Shown: positions 17,677-28,709, counted from the stretch's first letter. The stretch: DNA of 64,000 bases from Paludibacter jiangxiensis (GCF_001618385.1 NZ_BDCR01000001.1:124001-188000); one strand, 5' to 3'. Notes: generated from the letters alone by a model not told the origin. A program made the numbers and translations.

Positions 17677-19173
17677 TTAAAACTTATATTTCAATGAAAC
17701 TTTGGCATCAAATGTAGCATAGCTCACAAAAGGGAAATGTACATAATTGGATGTACGGATAAAACTCCGCTGTTCAAATGCCAGACCTAATGAAGGGGAC
17801 AGGTCAAAATCAAAGGTTGGCGTAATCATAAAGATAGACGTACGTCCCTTATCTCCCTGAGCATTCAAATACAACTGCTGTTCGTGAGTAAGGGTCGTCA
17901 AATCAAGTCCGTTCGGATAGCCTTTCCACGTATAAATACTTAGATTGTACAATTTAATTCCGAATTCACCAACGCCTTTATACTGCAATGTTGCACTCAG
18001 ATTAATACTAAATCCCTGTCCCATACTATATTCCCGGTTCATTAGTTTGAAGTGGTCCGACAAAGACGCTCCCAACAAAACAACACTCGCATAACTTGCT
18101 CCAATAAAACCGAGTTTTTCATTTTCGGTATCCAGCTTATAAAGCAGTCCCGGCCCAAACGAAACAGTTTCTGCAATTTGATAAGGCGTAACGTTAGAAC
18201 CAGTCGACAAAACCGGGTTTGAATCGAAAAAGTTGAAATGCTGGTAAAGGCCAAGAACCAACTGTTGCTTATTTGACAGTTCGACATTGCGACCGGCAAG
18301 TAAGCCGACTGCATTGACAGAGCTAATGGTAGGTTGACCACCCCCGAAACTAAAATTCATCCGGATATTAAACCAGTCGTACGGTTGATAATTCTCTTTC
18401 TCAAACGGGTTACCGTGTTTTGCCTGAAATCCCCAGTCTGTCGTATATGCGCCCTGAAAAGCATGGCCTTTTTCAGATACATATCTTTCACCAATTGAAA
18501 CTTCAAACACTGTAGGGTTATAACGAAAATACTCCGAACGGCTATTCCGTTTTACCCTCCATGCTTTTCCTGTCAGAATACGGTTAAAGCCCTGCAACGG
18601 AGAAAGAAGTCCCCCCAGAAGTTCTCGTCCCAAACGAGCAGTACCGGTTCTGGAATCATCATACACTGACGATGAAAGCCTGAATAGCATTTCACCCATC
18701 ATTGCACCTCCCAGAGTCGTCGCCATTAAATCATTGATTGCCGGAGGTTCCGTCTCCATCAAATTTTCCCACATCAGGCTTCCGCAAAAGGAATAGGGCA
18801 ACGATTGCCAGAAGTTCATTCCATTGGAACGGGCTGCAGCAAAGTACAAACCACCGTGGTACGGGTGAGCAAACAGGTTCGTATTTAATTGGTCATTATC
18901 CCATACCCATTTATGCGTAAGATTCTGCTTCATGCTGGCCAAACTGATTTTCGCAAACTCAGCTCCTCCCAGATAATCCACACCCCATACGCCCAGATTC
19001 AATCCAACTACTTCGGCGGCGGCGACCAACGGTTTTTTCTTCAATTTCTCTACAGTCTGCTGAATACTATCAGAATACGCAGGCACCCCGTGTGACTCTG
19101 CGATGCCCTGAGAAAATACGGGCAGACAAGAAGTTAATGCAAGTAGCAATATATAAATTATTCGCTTCATCAT
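17677..19173 (-). CDS. DUF3943 domain protein (exported)
   Basis: 498 aa with signal peptide (cleavage after VFSQ, about residue 22). The middle segment (NLFAHPYHGGLYFAAARSNG, then FCGSLMWENLMETEPPAIND and GGAMMGEMLFRLSSSVYDD) is the DUF3943 signature. The C-terminal half is a series of amphipathic beta strands ending in FDAKVSLKYKF, consistent with an outer-membrane barrel or barrel-like protein. Molecular role unknown. Its start overlaps the upstream repeat-protein stop by 4 nt (ATGA-type coupling). Confidence 0.82.
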   Translation of the reverse strand: MMKRIIYILLLALTSCLPVFSQGIAESHGVPAYSDSIQQTVEKLKKKPLVAAAEVVGLNLGVWGVDYLGGAEFAKISLASMKQNLTHKWVWDNDQLNTNLFAHPYHGGLYFAAARSNGMNFWQSLPYSFCGSLMWENLMETEPPAINDLMATTLGGAMMGEMLFRLSSSVYDDSRTGTARLGRELLGGLLSPLQGFNRILTGKAWRVKRNSRSEYFRYNPTVFEVSIGERYVSEKGHAFQGAYTTDWGFQAKHGNPFEKENYQPYDWFNIRMNFSFGGGQPTISSVNAVGLLAGRNVELSNKQQLVLGLYQHFNFFDSNPVLSTGSNVTPYQIAETVSFGPGLLYKLDTENEKLGFIGASYASVVLLGASLSDHFKLMNREYSMGQGFSINLSATLQYKGVGEFGIKLYNLSIYTWKGYPNGLDLTTLTHEQQLYLNAQGDKGRTSIFMITPTFDFDLSPSLGLAFEQRSFIRTSNYVHFPFVSYATFDAKVSLKYKF

Positions 19174-20312
19174 CTGCTTGATTTCAACAAATTAGGCAAC
19201 ACAATACCTAATTCAATAATTGGTTTAATATCCGCAGAGGTTTTCCGGGAAAAGAATTTACGCACAGAATAACCTCCCGAACAAATCACGGATACCTGCT
19301 TATCAAGTGCCAGTTCAAAATTCACCCGGCCTTCCGCCGACAAAGCTGTCTTTTCTCCCGTATCTATGAATTTGGAGATAAAACTAGCGCCGGCATCCGA
19401 GCTCAACGTAAGTCTTCCGATCTGTTTGTACAATCCTAAACGATAAAAGAACGCACCCGAAGAAGTTGAATGCGGCGCATCATAAGGCGTTCCTAATCCG
19501 AGAATTGTGTATGAAATACGGTTCATAAAGCGAAATCCAACATTCAAGGTAGCCAGATTGCTGTAATAAATCACAGGGCGTATTTTCGTTTTGGGAGAGA
19601 TGGAGACTAATCCGATTTTGAGAGTAGAAGAATCTGCCGAATAATTTACGAGACCCAGCTGAACACCTTTCATTCTACGGGCAAAATTGGCAACTCCAAC
19701 TTGCACACCCCGCATGGATGTTGCATAATTAAATCCAGACAGCTGAAGGCCACTACCATTATTCAATGTAAAGTTAACAATACCTGACAGCTGGGCTCCA
19801 TGCATATCGTTAGCCACGTTAAAACCTCCGGCTACCTGCACTCCTGACAACATCTGTCCGGTTATATTCATAAGAGCCGCAGACTGAAGACCATCGGTAT
19901 TAAACATACAGATATTTTGCACACCTGACAATTGAACCCCATGCTGATTTACAAGATTCATATTGGCCAAACCCCCAATCTCAACGCCACTCATAGACGC
20001 TTTATGAATATTGTAAAGACCTGACACGGTGAGACCTTTGGCGTTTCCTTCAATACGGGAATAGAAACCGGCCACCTGTACGCCTGTCATCTTACCTGTC
20101 GTAATCCCACTAAATCCATTTGCACTGAATCCATAGAGATTATTTACTTTGGACTGCAACAGCCCGACAGAAACCATCAATGAATTATCGTAAGTATAAG
20201 GGGCAATCGCTACAGGATTCCATAGCGATACATTCAAACATTTAACATCTGTTTGAGCAGAAAGAGAGCCTGTCAGTAAGCAGGTAAATATCAAAATTAA
20301 AATATTACGCAT
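19170..20312 (-). CDS. Surface repeat protein, LA_2272-type
   Basis: About 380 aa. The start is set at 20312 because a perfect promoter lies at 20339-20368, inside the longer frame, and because this start gives a clean signal peptide (MRNILILIFTCLLTGSLSAQ). About ten tandem units of ~20-22 residues follow (pattern G-x-Q-x-SG-x-x-N: VQLSGVQNICMFNTDG, AQLSGIVNFTLNNGSG), building a repetitive beta structure. The C-terminal ~130 residues look like outer-membrane strands. The repeats match the LA_2272-type surface repeat family as remembered. Function unknown; operon head for the DUF3943 and M28 genes. Confidence 0.72.
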   Translation of the reverse strand: MRNILILIFTCLLTGSLSAQTDVKCLNVSLWNPVAIAPYTYDNSLMVSVGLLQSKVNNLYGFSANGFSGITTGKMTGVQVAGFYSRIEGNAKGLTVSGLYNIHKASMSGVEIGGLANMNLVNQHGVQLSGVQNICMFNTDGLQSAALMNITGQMLSGVQVAGGFNVANDMHGAQLSGIVNFTLNNGSGLQLSGFNYATSMRGVQVGVANFARRMKGVQLGLVNYSADSSTLKIGLVSISPKTKIRPVIYYSNLATLNVGFRFMNRISYTILGLGTPYDAPHSTSSGAFFYRLGLYKQIGRLTLSSDAGASFISKFIDTGEKTALSAEGRVNFELALDKQVSVICSGGYSVRKFFSRKTSADIKPIIELGIVLPNLLKSSR

Positions 20313-20338
20313 ATAGGCTCTTCTATAAAAAAGGTACA

Positions 20339-20368
20339 CAAAGGTATTTATTTTTCGTTTTACTGCAA
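20339..20368 (-). promoter_or_regulatory. Promoter of the repeat-protein/DUF3943/M28 operon
   Basis: Minus-strand TTG (20366-20368), exactly 19 bp, TACCTTTG (20339-20346). It overlaps the upstream part of the longer open frame and so decides the start at 20312. Confidence 0.8.
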
Positions 20369-20411
20369 GCAAGGCTTTTATTTTTCATTTTTCTCCTATA
20401 TCTATTTGCAC

Positions 20412-20419
20412 TATCTTTG
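20412..20419 (+). promoter_or_regulatory. -7 box of gldF
   Basis: TATCTTTG about 30 nt before the ATG at 20450, with a T-rich -33 region. It is back to back with the divergent promoter at 20339-20368. Confidence 0.55.
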
Positions 20420-20449
20420 TCAGTGTATTTTATATAACCAGATTGCATC

Positions 20450-21175
20450 ATGCTTGTTTTACTAAAAAAAGAATTTGCCAACTTCTTCAGTTCAGCGGTA
20501 GGTTACATCATTGTTGGCATCTTCCTTTCCCTTACCGGACTTTTCTTATGGGTATTCCCCGGAGAATATAATATTCTCGATTCGGGTTACGCACAGCTAA
20601 ACGGACTTTTTTCGCTCGCTCCCTGGCTCTACCTGTTTCTGATACCGGCAATTACCATGCGGCTCTTTGCCGAAGAAAAACGGATGGGAACCATCGAACT
20701 CATCTACACCCGCCCTATCAGTAAACTACAAATCGTTGCCGCCAAATATCTTGCAGGCATGCTTCTGGTAGCAATCTCTCTTATCCCCACCATCATCTAC
20801 TATTTTTCGGTCTACCTAATGGCTGAACCGGTAGGCAACATTGACTCCGGCGCTTTTTGGGGATCTTTCATCGGACTGCTCTTTCTGGCCTCTGTTTATG
20901 TAGCAATCGGGATATTCACCTCCGCATGTACCAGCAATCAGATTATCGCTTTTGTATGCGCTGTAACTCTAAGCTTTGTCTTCTACTTTGGGTTCGACCT
21001 TGTCGCTTCACTCTCCCTTTCCGGCGCCATGCAGGCATTTATTGCCTCCATTGGCATCAACAGTCATTACATTGCAATGAGCCGGGGAGTAATCGACAGC
21101 CGCGATGTTGTCTATTTTCTGAGTGTAATAACCGTGTATTTCCTGTTTACACGTTGGATTATCAGGGCAAAATAA
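20450..21175 (+). CDS. gldF: ABC transporter permease, GldF-type
   Basis: A 241-aa inner-membrane permease with six hydrophobic helices. The opening LLKKEFANFFSSAVGYIIVG, WLYLFLIPAITMRLFAEEKR and GTIELIYTRPIS match GldF of the GldAFG ABC system required for gliding in some Flavobacteriia and also present in non-gliding Bacteroidota. It normally pairs with GldG and an ATPase, but neither is adjacent: a strong bidirectional terminator follows directly. Transport substrate unknown. Confidence 0.85.
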   Translation: MLVLLKKEFANFFSSAVGYIIVGIFLSLTGLFLWVFPGEYNILDSGYAQLNGLFSLAPWLYLFLIPAITMRLFAEEKRMGTIELIYTRPISKLQIVAAKYLAGMLLVAISLIPTIIYYFSVYLMAEPVGNIDSGAFWGSFIGLLFLASVYVAIGIFTSACTSNQIIAFVCAVTLSFVFYFGFDLVASLSLSGAMQAFIASIGINSHYIAMSRGVIDSRDVVYFLSVITVYFLFTRWIIRAK

Positions 21176-21203
21176 AATAATTGGCGCCGTATCGTGCTAA
21201 TAC

Positions 21204-21246
21204 AAGAAAATCCGTCGTACAGATTGTGTGCGACGGATTTTCTTAT
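21204..21246. terminator. Bidirectional terminator between gldF and nadC
   Basis: A perfect 14-bp stem, AAGAAAATCCGTCG (21204-21217) and CGACGGATTTTCTT (21231-21244), with A/T runs on both sides. It serves the convergent genes gldF (+) and nadC (-). Confidence 0.85.
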
Positions 21247-21258
21247 TTATAAGTCAAT

Positions 21259-22101
21259 TTATTTTACCGCCTTGAAGCTCATATCTAGACTCTTCACTGA
21301 GTGAGTCAACGCCCCGACTGAGATATAGTCGACACCGCATTCGGCATAAGCGCGAAGCGTGTCGAAGGTGATGCCGCCCGACGATTCTGTTTCGAAACGG
21401 CCCGCGATCAGTTCCACCGCCTTTTTTGTATTTTCAACCGAGAAGTTATCGAGCATAATGCGATCAACGCCCCCCAAATTCAATACCTGATTGATTTCGT
21501 CAAAGCTACGCACTTCAATCTCGATTTTGAGCGATTTGCCCTTTTCTTTCAGATAGTTTTGCGCCGAAAGAATCGCTTTATCGATACCACCGGCAAAGTC
21601 GACATGATTATCCTTCAACAGAATCATATCGTACAAACCGATCCGATGATTAACTCCGCCACCAATATGTACCGCTTCTTTCTCCAGCAAACGCAAGCCG
21701 GGAGTGGTTTTGCGGGTATCGAGCACACGGGTTTTCAGTCCTTCGAGCTGTTTCACGTATTTGCGGGTAACGGTTGCCACGCCGCTCATGCGCTGCATAA
21801 TGTTCAGCATCAGACGTTCGGTTTGCAACAATGAAAGAATTTTTCCTTCCACCACAAAAGCAATATCGCCCGGATTTACTTCGGCACCGTCGTTGATAAA
21901 CACTTCGATTTTAAGCTCCGGATCGAAGGCTTTGAATATTTCTTTGGCAATTTCGACACCGGCCAAAACGCCCTTTTCTTTGATGATGAGCTGCGATTTC
22001 CCCATTGCAGTTGCAGGGATGCAGGAAAGTGAAGTATGGTCGCCATCGCCTATATCTTCGGCAAACCAGATCTTGATCTGTTCTTGTAAATTGTCAATCA
22101 T
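21259..22101 (-). CDS. nadC: Nicotinate-nucleotide pyrophosphorylase (carboxylating)
   Basis: NadC converts quinolinate and PRPP to nicotinate mononucleotide, PPi and CO2 in de novo NAD synthesis. The 280-aa length is normal. Seen: EDIGDGDHTS near the N terminus, the ERLMLNIMQRMSGVAT helix, the TRKTTPGLRLLEKEAVHIGG quinolinate/PRPP site, the LKDNH Lys-Asn-His motif, VDRIMLDNFS and ESSGGI. It lies 53 nt behind the DUF4783 gene, so they are likely co-transcribed. Confidence 0.96.
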   Translation of the reverse strand: MIDNLQEQIKIWFAEDIGDGDHTSLSCIPATAMGKSQLIIKEKGVLAGVEIAKEIFKAFDPELKIEVFINDGAEVNPGDIAFVVEGKILSLLQTERLMLNIMQRMSGVATVTRKYVKQLEGLKTRVLDTRKTTPGLRLLEKEAVHIGGGVNHRIGLYDMILLKDNHVDFAGGIDKAILSAQNYLKEKGKSLKIEIEVRSFDEINQVLNLGGVDRIMLDNFSVENTKKAVELIAGRFETESSGGITFDTLRAYAECGVDYISVGALTHSVKSLDMSFKAVK

Positions 22102-22154
22102 TTTTAAGTAGAAAATAGTCGGTAAAAAAAAGCCGATAGGCAGTCACCGACTTG

Positions 22155-22550
22155 TTATTCAATGCGTAGTTGATATATTTTCAGCACATTCCCCTCTTTC
22201 TTGAAGAGCATATTTACCCGGAAAGAAGAAGTAACTGTAGTAAGTTGCCCCACAATAAAGGAAACATTGGCACGAGATCCCTGATGGAGAATCTCAAAAG
22301 ATTTAGTTGGCTGTTTGGCAAAAAAATCGGCTACATGATTGCGAGCCTGAACTTTGGGATAGGTATCATCCAACCCGGGAAGCACAAGTTCTACGCTGTT
22401 GCAAAAATAAGCCGATAGTGCGGTTGCATTCTTGGCATTGAAGGCAGCTGCAATAGACGCACTCTGGCTTTCAAAGCTTTGTGCGTTACAAAACTGAGCA
22501 CTTACGAGCGTAGTCAGTACAATCGATAAAAGTGCAATACACCGCTTCAT
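22155..22550 (-). CDS. DUF4783 domain protein (exported, NTF2-like)
   Basis: 131 aa with a signal peptide (cleavage after FCNAQ, about residue 24). The rest (SIAAAFNAKNATALSAYFCN, then ARNHVADFFAKQPTKSFEIL, ending NVLKIYQLRIE) fits DUF4783, a small NTF2-like fold restricted to Bacteroidota. Function unknown. Upstream of nadC in the same direction, with a near-perfect promoter before it. Confidence 0.85.
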   Translation of the reverse strand: MKRCIALLSIVLTTLVSAQFCNAQSFESQSASIAAAFNAKNATALSAYFCNSVELVLPGLDDTYPKVQARNHVADFFAKQPTKSFEILHQGSRANVSFIVGQLTTVTSSFRVNMLFKKEGNVLKIYQLRIE

Positions 22551-22582
22551 AATCTATTGTTTTTGAATTGTAAATTGCAGTG

Positions 22583-22613
22583 CAAAGGTACGCACTTTTA
22601 CACCAAATAGCAA
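22583..22613 (-). promoter_or_regulatory. Promoter of the DUF4783-nadC operon
   Basis: Minus-strand TTG (22611-22613), 20 bp, TACCTTTG (22583-22590), squeezed between the ligA stop at 22615 and the DUF4783 gene. Confidence 0.72.
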
Positions 22614-22614
22614 G

Positions 22615-24732
<2,118 letters not shown>

Positions 24733-24768
24733 TTAGCACCTACCAACTCTTCCTGATTTACCATTTAA

Positions 24769-24803
24769 GAAGCCTCCCCCTGAGGGGAGGTTGGTGGAGC
24801 TTC
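24769..24803 (-). repeat. Palindromic repeat, copy B, at the purE stop codon
   Basis: Contains the hairpin CCTCCCC (24773-24779)-CTGA-GGGGAGG (24784-24790) followed by TTGGTGGAGCTTC. Its reverse complement aligns with copy A (AAGC-CCACC--ACCTCCCC). It runs into the purE stop codon (24802-24804) and may also act as a hairpin at the mRNA 3' end. Confidence 0.7.
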
Positions 24804-25308
24804 AATTCGTTTTAAACTTAAACTTCACCTCTTTCAACTCTTCGTTGGCCTTCACGATTTTCTTTTTCAGGCCTTCTTTGTAGTCGATCAGTTTGGTTTG
24901 CAGACTTTCGTCGCCGGAAGCTAAGATTTGTACCGCCAACAGAGCCGCATTCATCGAAGCGTTGATACCAACAGTTGCCACGGGAATACCCGGAGGCATT
25001 TGCACGATAGCCAGCAGGGCATCCATACCGTCGAGCGAAGCGTTGATAGGCACCCCGATAACAGGTAGCGGAGTCATCGAAGCAATTACACCGGGAAGGT
25101 GAGCCGCCATACCGGCCGCAGCCACAATCACCTTGATGCCGCGTTCGCGGGCGCCGGTGGCAAATACTTCCACCTCTTTGGGAGTACGGTGAGCCGAAAG
25201 CGCATGAATTTCGAACGGAATCTGGAACTCGTCAAAAACCTTGGCGGCTTTTTCCATAACGGGCAAATCGGAGGTACTGCCCATGATAATGCTAACAACC
25301 GGAGTCAT
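24802..25308 (-). CDS. purE: N5-carboxyaminoimidazole ribonucleotide mutase, PurE class I
   Basis: PurE moves the carboxylate of N5-CAIR to make CAIR in purine synthesis. 168 aa. Class I features: [20 protein letters not shown] with the nucleotide-binding Ser, [17 protein letters not shown] with the catalytic His, [20 protein letters not shown] and [20 protein letters not shown]. The C-terminal ~25 residues are Lys-rich ([21 protein letters not shown]). No purK is nearby. ligA follows on the same strand after 99 bp holding repeat copy B. Confidence 0.96.
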   Translation of the reverse strand: MTPVVSIIMGSTSDLPVMEKAAKVFDEFQIPFEIHALSAHRTPKEVEVFATGARERGIKVIVAAAGMAAHLPGVIASMTPLPVIGVPINASLDGMDALLAIVQMPPGIPVATVGINASMNAALLAVQILASGDESLQTKLIDYKEGLKKKIVKANEELKEVKFKFKTN

Positions 25309-25406
25309 AATAAAACGATTTAATGATTTGATATTATATTGATTACTTCTTTACAACGTGATTTCGTTTTGCTTCAACGAAATTACATCAAATTTCGCCA
25401 AAGACA

Positions 25407-25440
25407 AAAAAGCCGCACAGGAAATCCCGCACGGCTTTCG
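25407..25440 (-). terminator. Terminator of the kduI-kduD-DUF4861 operon
   Basis: Minus strand: AAAGCCG and CGGCTTT arms (25409-25415 and 25432-25438) around a partly paired loop, followed by a T run (A run on + at 25405-25411). Confidence 0.65.
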
Positions 25441-25458
25441 AACAAATATCAGCTCAGT

Positions 25459-26592
25459 TTATTTTACAGTTACCTTCAACGGACTTTGGAGTTTGAGACT
25501 AAAATCACGCAGGTAATCGAACCACGACTGATCGTTGGGGAAACCCCATTGGCTCCAACCTGCGCCGAAGTAATAGGTAAATTTGGTGCCGGGTTTGTAG
25601 TTGGCAAACGCGAGCACATGATCGCCCTGCAACTTACCGGAAAGCATCTTCCCGCTTCCAAGAACAGCTCCTACATAATCGCGTCCGGCAGGAACACCGG
25701 CATCGGAAGTTGCCACCTCGCCGTAACCAATACAACCGGCTTTGGCATCTATTTTAGAAACACCCTTTTTATCGTGCAGGAACAATCCGGCAGCCAGTTT
25801 CATTCCGGTAGGAACTTTACCCACATACGACACAACGGCTTTGTTCAGCTGCGAACCGGCATCGATCGAAACGGTATAGTATTCTTTCAAGCAGGTTTTT
25901 CCCACCTTCACTGAGTCATAGGTTAACTGAAAAGTGGTGCGCAACGGCCCGTTTTCAATCACTTTCCACGTACTGTACTGGTTCTGCACCCACAACGTAG
26001 AATCGGTGTAAGGAGCAATACCTCCGGCACCCAGCGTGTGAGCCACCTTGTAGCAGTCGATCCCTTCGCCATGATCCACGTGATAGTGAATTCCCTTTTG
26101 AAGATCGTTGTAGTAGAATTTATCCACAATCAGGGCTTCAGTCTTTTTTAACCAAACATCCACCCCGTTACTGGGGTTTTCGTTGGCAAGTTTCGGACCA
26201 TACATGCGGAAAGCAATGCGGTCGTTTTCCCAGGCAAAGTCGTCTTTCCGTTCGGGGACAAAGCGTCCGAAGGTTTTCACGGCAAACTTCTCGGGAGTAC
26301 CGGCTTTGATTTCGTACACCGCCGAACCGTTGGCTTTCACCGTTGCCGGAAAAATAAGCGTCAGTTTATTCGCCGTTACCTGATAGGGCACCTGATTTCC
26401 TTTGGCATCCACCACAATAAAACTTTTGGCATCTGTCCCCAGTTTTTGCTTCACCACAGCCATGCTCACCGAAACGATCTCTTTGTTGCGGTCGAAACCC
26501 AGCGTGTTGGCTACCGTCACCTTCAGCGAAGCGGCAAATGCGGTTGACGTAACGACAATTGCCATTAATGCGATTACTAATTTCTTCATCAT
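25459..26592 (-). CDS. DUF4861 family protein (exported)
   Basis: 377 aa with a signal peptide (cleavage after FAA, about residue 21). Features: an N-terminal beta region (SLKVTVANTLGFDRNKEIVS), FAWENDRIAFRMYGPKLANE, the HYHVDHGEGIDCYKVAHTLG segment with clustered His and Asp, and FTYYFGAGWSQWGFP near the end. This matches DUF4861, a family often found with pectin, rhamnogalacturonan or other uronate-degradation genes. It is third in an operon with kduI and kduD, supporting a role in unsaturated or acidic glycan processing; the reaction is not established from sequence. Confidence 0.82.
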   Translation of the reverse strand: MMKKLVIALMAIVVTSTAFAASLKVTVANTLGFDRNKEIVSVSMAVVKQKLGTDAKSFIVVDAKGNQVPYQVTANKLTLIFPATVKANGSAVYEIKAGTPEKFAVKTFGRFVPERKDDFAWENDRIAFRMYGPKLANENPSNGVDVWLKKTEALIVDKFYYNDLQKGIHYHVDHGEGIDCYKVAHTLGAGGIAPYTDSTLWVQNQYSTWKVIENGPLRTTFQLTYDSVKVGKTCLKEYYTVSIDAGSQLNKAVVSYVGKVPTGMKLAAGLFLHDKKGVSKIDAKAGCIGYGEVATSDAGVPAGRDYVGAVLGSGKMLSGKLQGDHVLAFANYKPGTKFTYYFGAGWSQWGFPNDQSWFDYLRDFSLKLQSPLKVTVK

Positions 26593-26689
26593 CGTGCGTT
26601 GTTAATTCAAAAACAGAAGAATCAAGACAAACAACCGGGCGATACCGGCTGTTGCTTGATTCTACAGGATTGAAATTTATAAAACAAAT

Positions 26690-27472
26690 TTATTTGGGTT
26701 GTTTACCGATGTAAGCCAAAATACCACCATCAACATACAACACATGACCGTTTACAAAGTCAGAAGCGCTCGAAGCGAGGAATACGGCCGGTCCCTGAAG
26801 ATCTTCGGGAGTTCCCCAGCGTGCAGCCGGAGTCTTGGCAATAATGAACGAGTTGAAGGGGTGTCCCTCTTCACGTAAAGGAGCAGTCTGCGGAGTAGCG
26901 ATGTAACCCGGACCGATACCGTTACACTGAATATTGTATTCGCCATATTCGGAAGCGATATTCTTAGTGAGCATTTTCAAGCCACCTTTGGCAGCAGCGT
27001 AAGCCGAAACAGTTTCGCGTCCCAGTTCGCTCATCATCGAGCAAATGTTGATAATTTTACCGCCACCTTTCTGAATCATTCCGGGAATAACGGCTTTCGA
27101 AACGATAAACGGAGCATTGAGGTCTACGTCGATCACCTGACGGAATTCAGAAGCCTTCATTTCGATCATCGGAATGCGTTTGATGATACCTGCATTGTTA
27201 ACTAGAATATCGATCACGCCCACTTCTTTGGCAATCTGAGCCACCATAGCGTCTACCTGATCTTCGTTGGTCACGTCGCAAACATAACCATGAGCTTCGA
27301 TACCGCTGTTTTTATATTCCGCAACACCTTTCTCAACGAGTTCTGCATTGATATCGTTGAAAGTGATGGTAGCGCCAGCACCGGCAAGTGCTTTGGCAAT
27401 AGCCATCCCAATACCGTAAGAAGCGCCGGTTACCAACGCTACTTTTCCGTTAAGTAAAAATTGATCTGTCAT
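26690..27472 (-). CDS. kduD: 2-dehydro-3-deoxy-D-gluconate 5-dehydrogenase KduD
   Basis: KduD reduces 2,5-diketo-3-deoxygluconate (the KduI product) with NAD(P)H to KDG. 260 aa, classical short-chain dehydrogenase: cofactor motif TGASYGIG (15-22), NNAG (92-95), catalytic Ser in INICSMMSELG, Tyr158 and Lys162 in SAYAAAKGG, and a C terminus ASDFVNGHVLYVDGGILAYI typical of KduD. It sits 91 nt downstream of kduI. The SDR family is broad, but the pairing with kduI makes the assignment strong. Confidence 0.9.
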   Translation of the reverse strand: MTDQFLLNGKVALVTGASYGIGMAIAKALAGAGATITFNDINAELVEKGVAEYKNSGIEAHGYVCDVTNEDQVDAMVAQIAKEVGVIDILVNNAGIIKRIPMIEMKASEFRQVIDVDLNAPFIVSKAVIPGMIQKGGGKIINICSMMSELGRETVSAYAAAKGGLKMLTKNIASEYGEYNIQCNGIGPGYIATPQTAPLREEGHPFNSFIIAKTPAARWGTPEDLQGPAVFLASSASDFVNGHVLYVDGGILAYIGKQPK

Positions 27473-27563
27473 TGTTGTAGTGATTGATGTAAAATTGTGT
27501 GTATTCTTTGTATGAAAACAGGATTATCGCAGACAAAGGTCGGCAACAATCCTGCAAAATGTT

Positions 27564-28406
27564 TTATCTGAGTTCTTCGATTTTAAAGAAGTCCTGATCA
27601 CCGTAGTCCACGTTTTCGCCGCCCATACCCCAAATAAAGGTGTAATTAGCGGTTGCTGCTGCCGAGTGAATCGACCATTGCGGAGAAATCACAGCCTGAT
27701 CACCCTGCATCCAGATGTGGCGTGTTTCGGTAGGTTCGCCCATAAAGTGACACACGGCCTGACCTTCGGGTACTTCAAAATAGAAGTAAGCCTCCATACG
27801 ACGGCTGTGAATGTGTGCCGGCATGGTATTCCACACGCTGCCCGGTTGCAATTCGGTCATACCCATCTGTAACTGACAAGTAGGCAACACCTGATTTACA
27901 AGCATTTTATTGATATTTCTGTGGTTCGAAGTTTCCAGTGCTCCCATTTCGGCAACCACGGCATCGGCTTTAGTTACTTTTTTGTCGGGATAGGTTTGAT
28001 GAGCCGGAGTTGAGTTGAAGTAGAATTTAGCTGGCGACTTGGCATCGGCGCTTTCGAAATAGACTTCACGATCTCCCATACCCAGATACAAAGCCTCTTT
28101 ATAACCTAATTCAAAGGTTACTCCATCCACTGTAACTTTTCCGTTATCGCCCACGTTAAATATTCCAAGTTCACGACGCGACAGGAAATAGGGCATTTTA
28201 AGCGGATCGATAGCTTCAAGCGACAATTTTTCTCCGGCAGGCATTGCTCCACCCACAATCAAACGGTCGTACATGGTATAAACCATATTCACTTCGTTGG
28301 GTGCGAAAATTGTTTCAATCAGGTGCTCTTTGCGGAGACGTGCGGTATCGTAATGCTTTGCATCCTCAGGATGAGCAGCATAACGAATTTCATAATTTGT
28401 TTTCAT
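27564..28406 (-). CDS. kduI: 5-dehydro-4-deoxy-D-glucuronate isomerase KduI
   Basis: KduI isomerises 4-deoxy-L-threo-5-hexosulose uronate, the open form of the unsaturated uronate released by lyases and GH88/GH105, to 3-deoxy-D-glycero-2,5-hexodiulosonate. The 280-aa length is exact for the family. Seen: N-terminal MKTNYEIRYAAHPEDAKHYD, FLSRRELGIFNVG, and the zinc site in NTMPAHIHSRRMEAYFYFEV with later His in PQWSIHSAA. Operon head for kduD and the DUF4861 gene; the TetR gene is divergent across 303 bp. It logically serves the PUL at 42.8-59.5 kb. Confidence 0.96.
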   Translation of the reverse strand: MKTNYEIRYAAHPEDAKHYDTARLRKEHLIETIFAPNEVNMVYTMYDRLIVGGAMPAGEKLSLEAIDPLKMPYFLSRRELGIFNVGDNGKVTVDGVTFELGYKEALYLGMGDREVYFESADAKSPAKFYFNSTPAHQTYPDKKVTKADAVVAEMGALETSNHRNINKMLVNQVLPTCQLQMGMTELQPGSVWNTMPAHIHSRRMEAYFYFEVPEGQAVCHFMGEPTETRHIWMQGDQAVISPQWSIHSAAATANYTFIWGMGGENVDYGDQDFFKIEELR

Positions 28407-28709
28407 GAGTTATTTTTTTTGATATAAAAGTCCGATTTCATGCAGGAAAACTTTTTTTCATCGTTTTACCGCAAGAAAAATTGGTTTTCCAGTTCACAAA
28501 AATAGTAATTTATTTTCAGAACAAAGACGGAAATCACGTCATAAAACACATAAAATGGCGGCATTTTTAATCACTACCGACGGAGTGGTAAACCAATCCT
28601 CACAACCGCCTCCTCTTCAATCTTTTTTAACTAAAAATTTCAGTGTTCAAACGATGATTTCCTGCTCAAAATTAGTAATTTTGCGCAAGAAACAACAATA
28701 CATTTCGCA
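28407..28709. promoter_or_regulatory. Divergent kduI / tetR intergenic region
   Basis: This 303-bp gap holds a minus-strand -7 box TATTTTTG (28497-28504), with TTTG at 28522-28525 (17-bp spacer), for kduI, and a plus-strand -7 box TAATTTTG (28676-28683) 26 nt before the tetR start. No long palindrome was found that could be named a TetR operator. Confidence 0.45.

Noticed and set aside
19680-20110. Tandem DNA repeats or a CRISPR-like array
   Set aside because: Periodicity is at protein level (20-22 residue repeats) with diverged DNA; no uniform repeat/spacer pattern.
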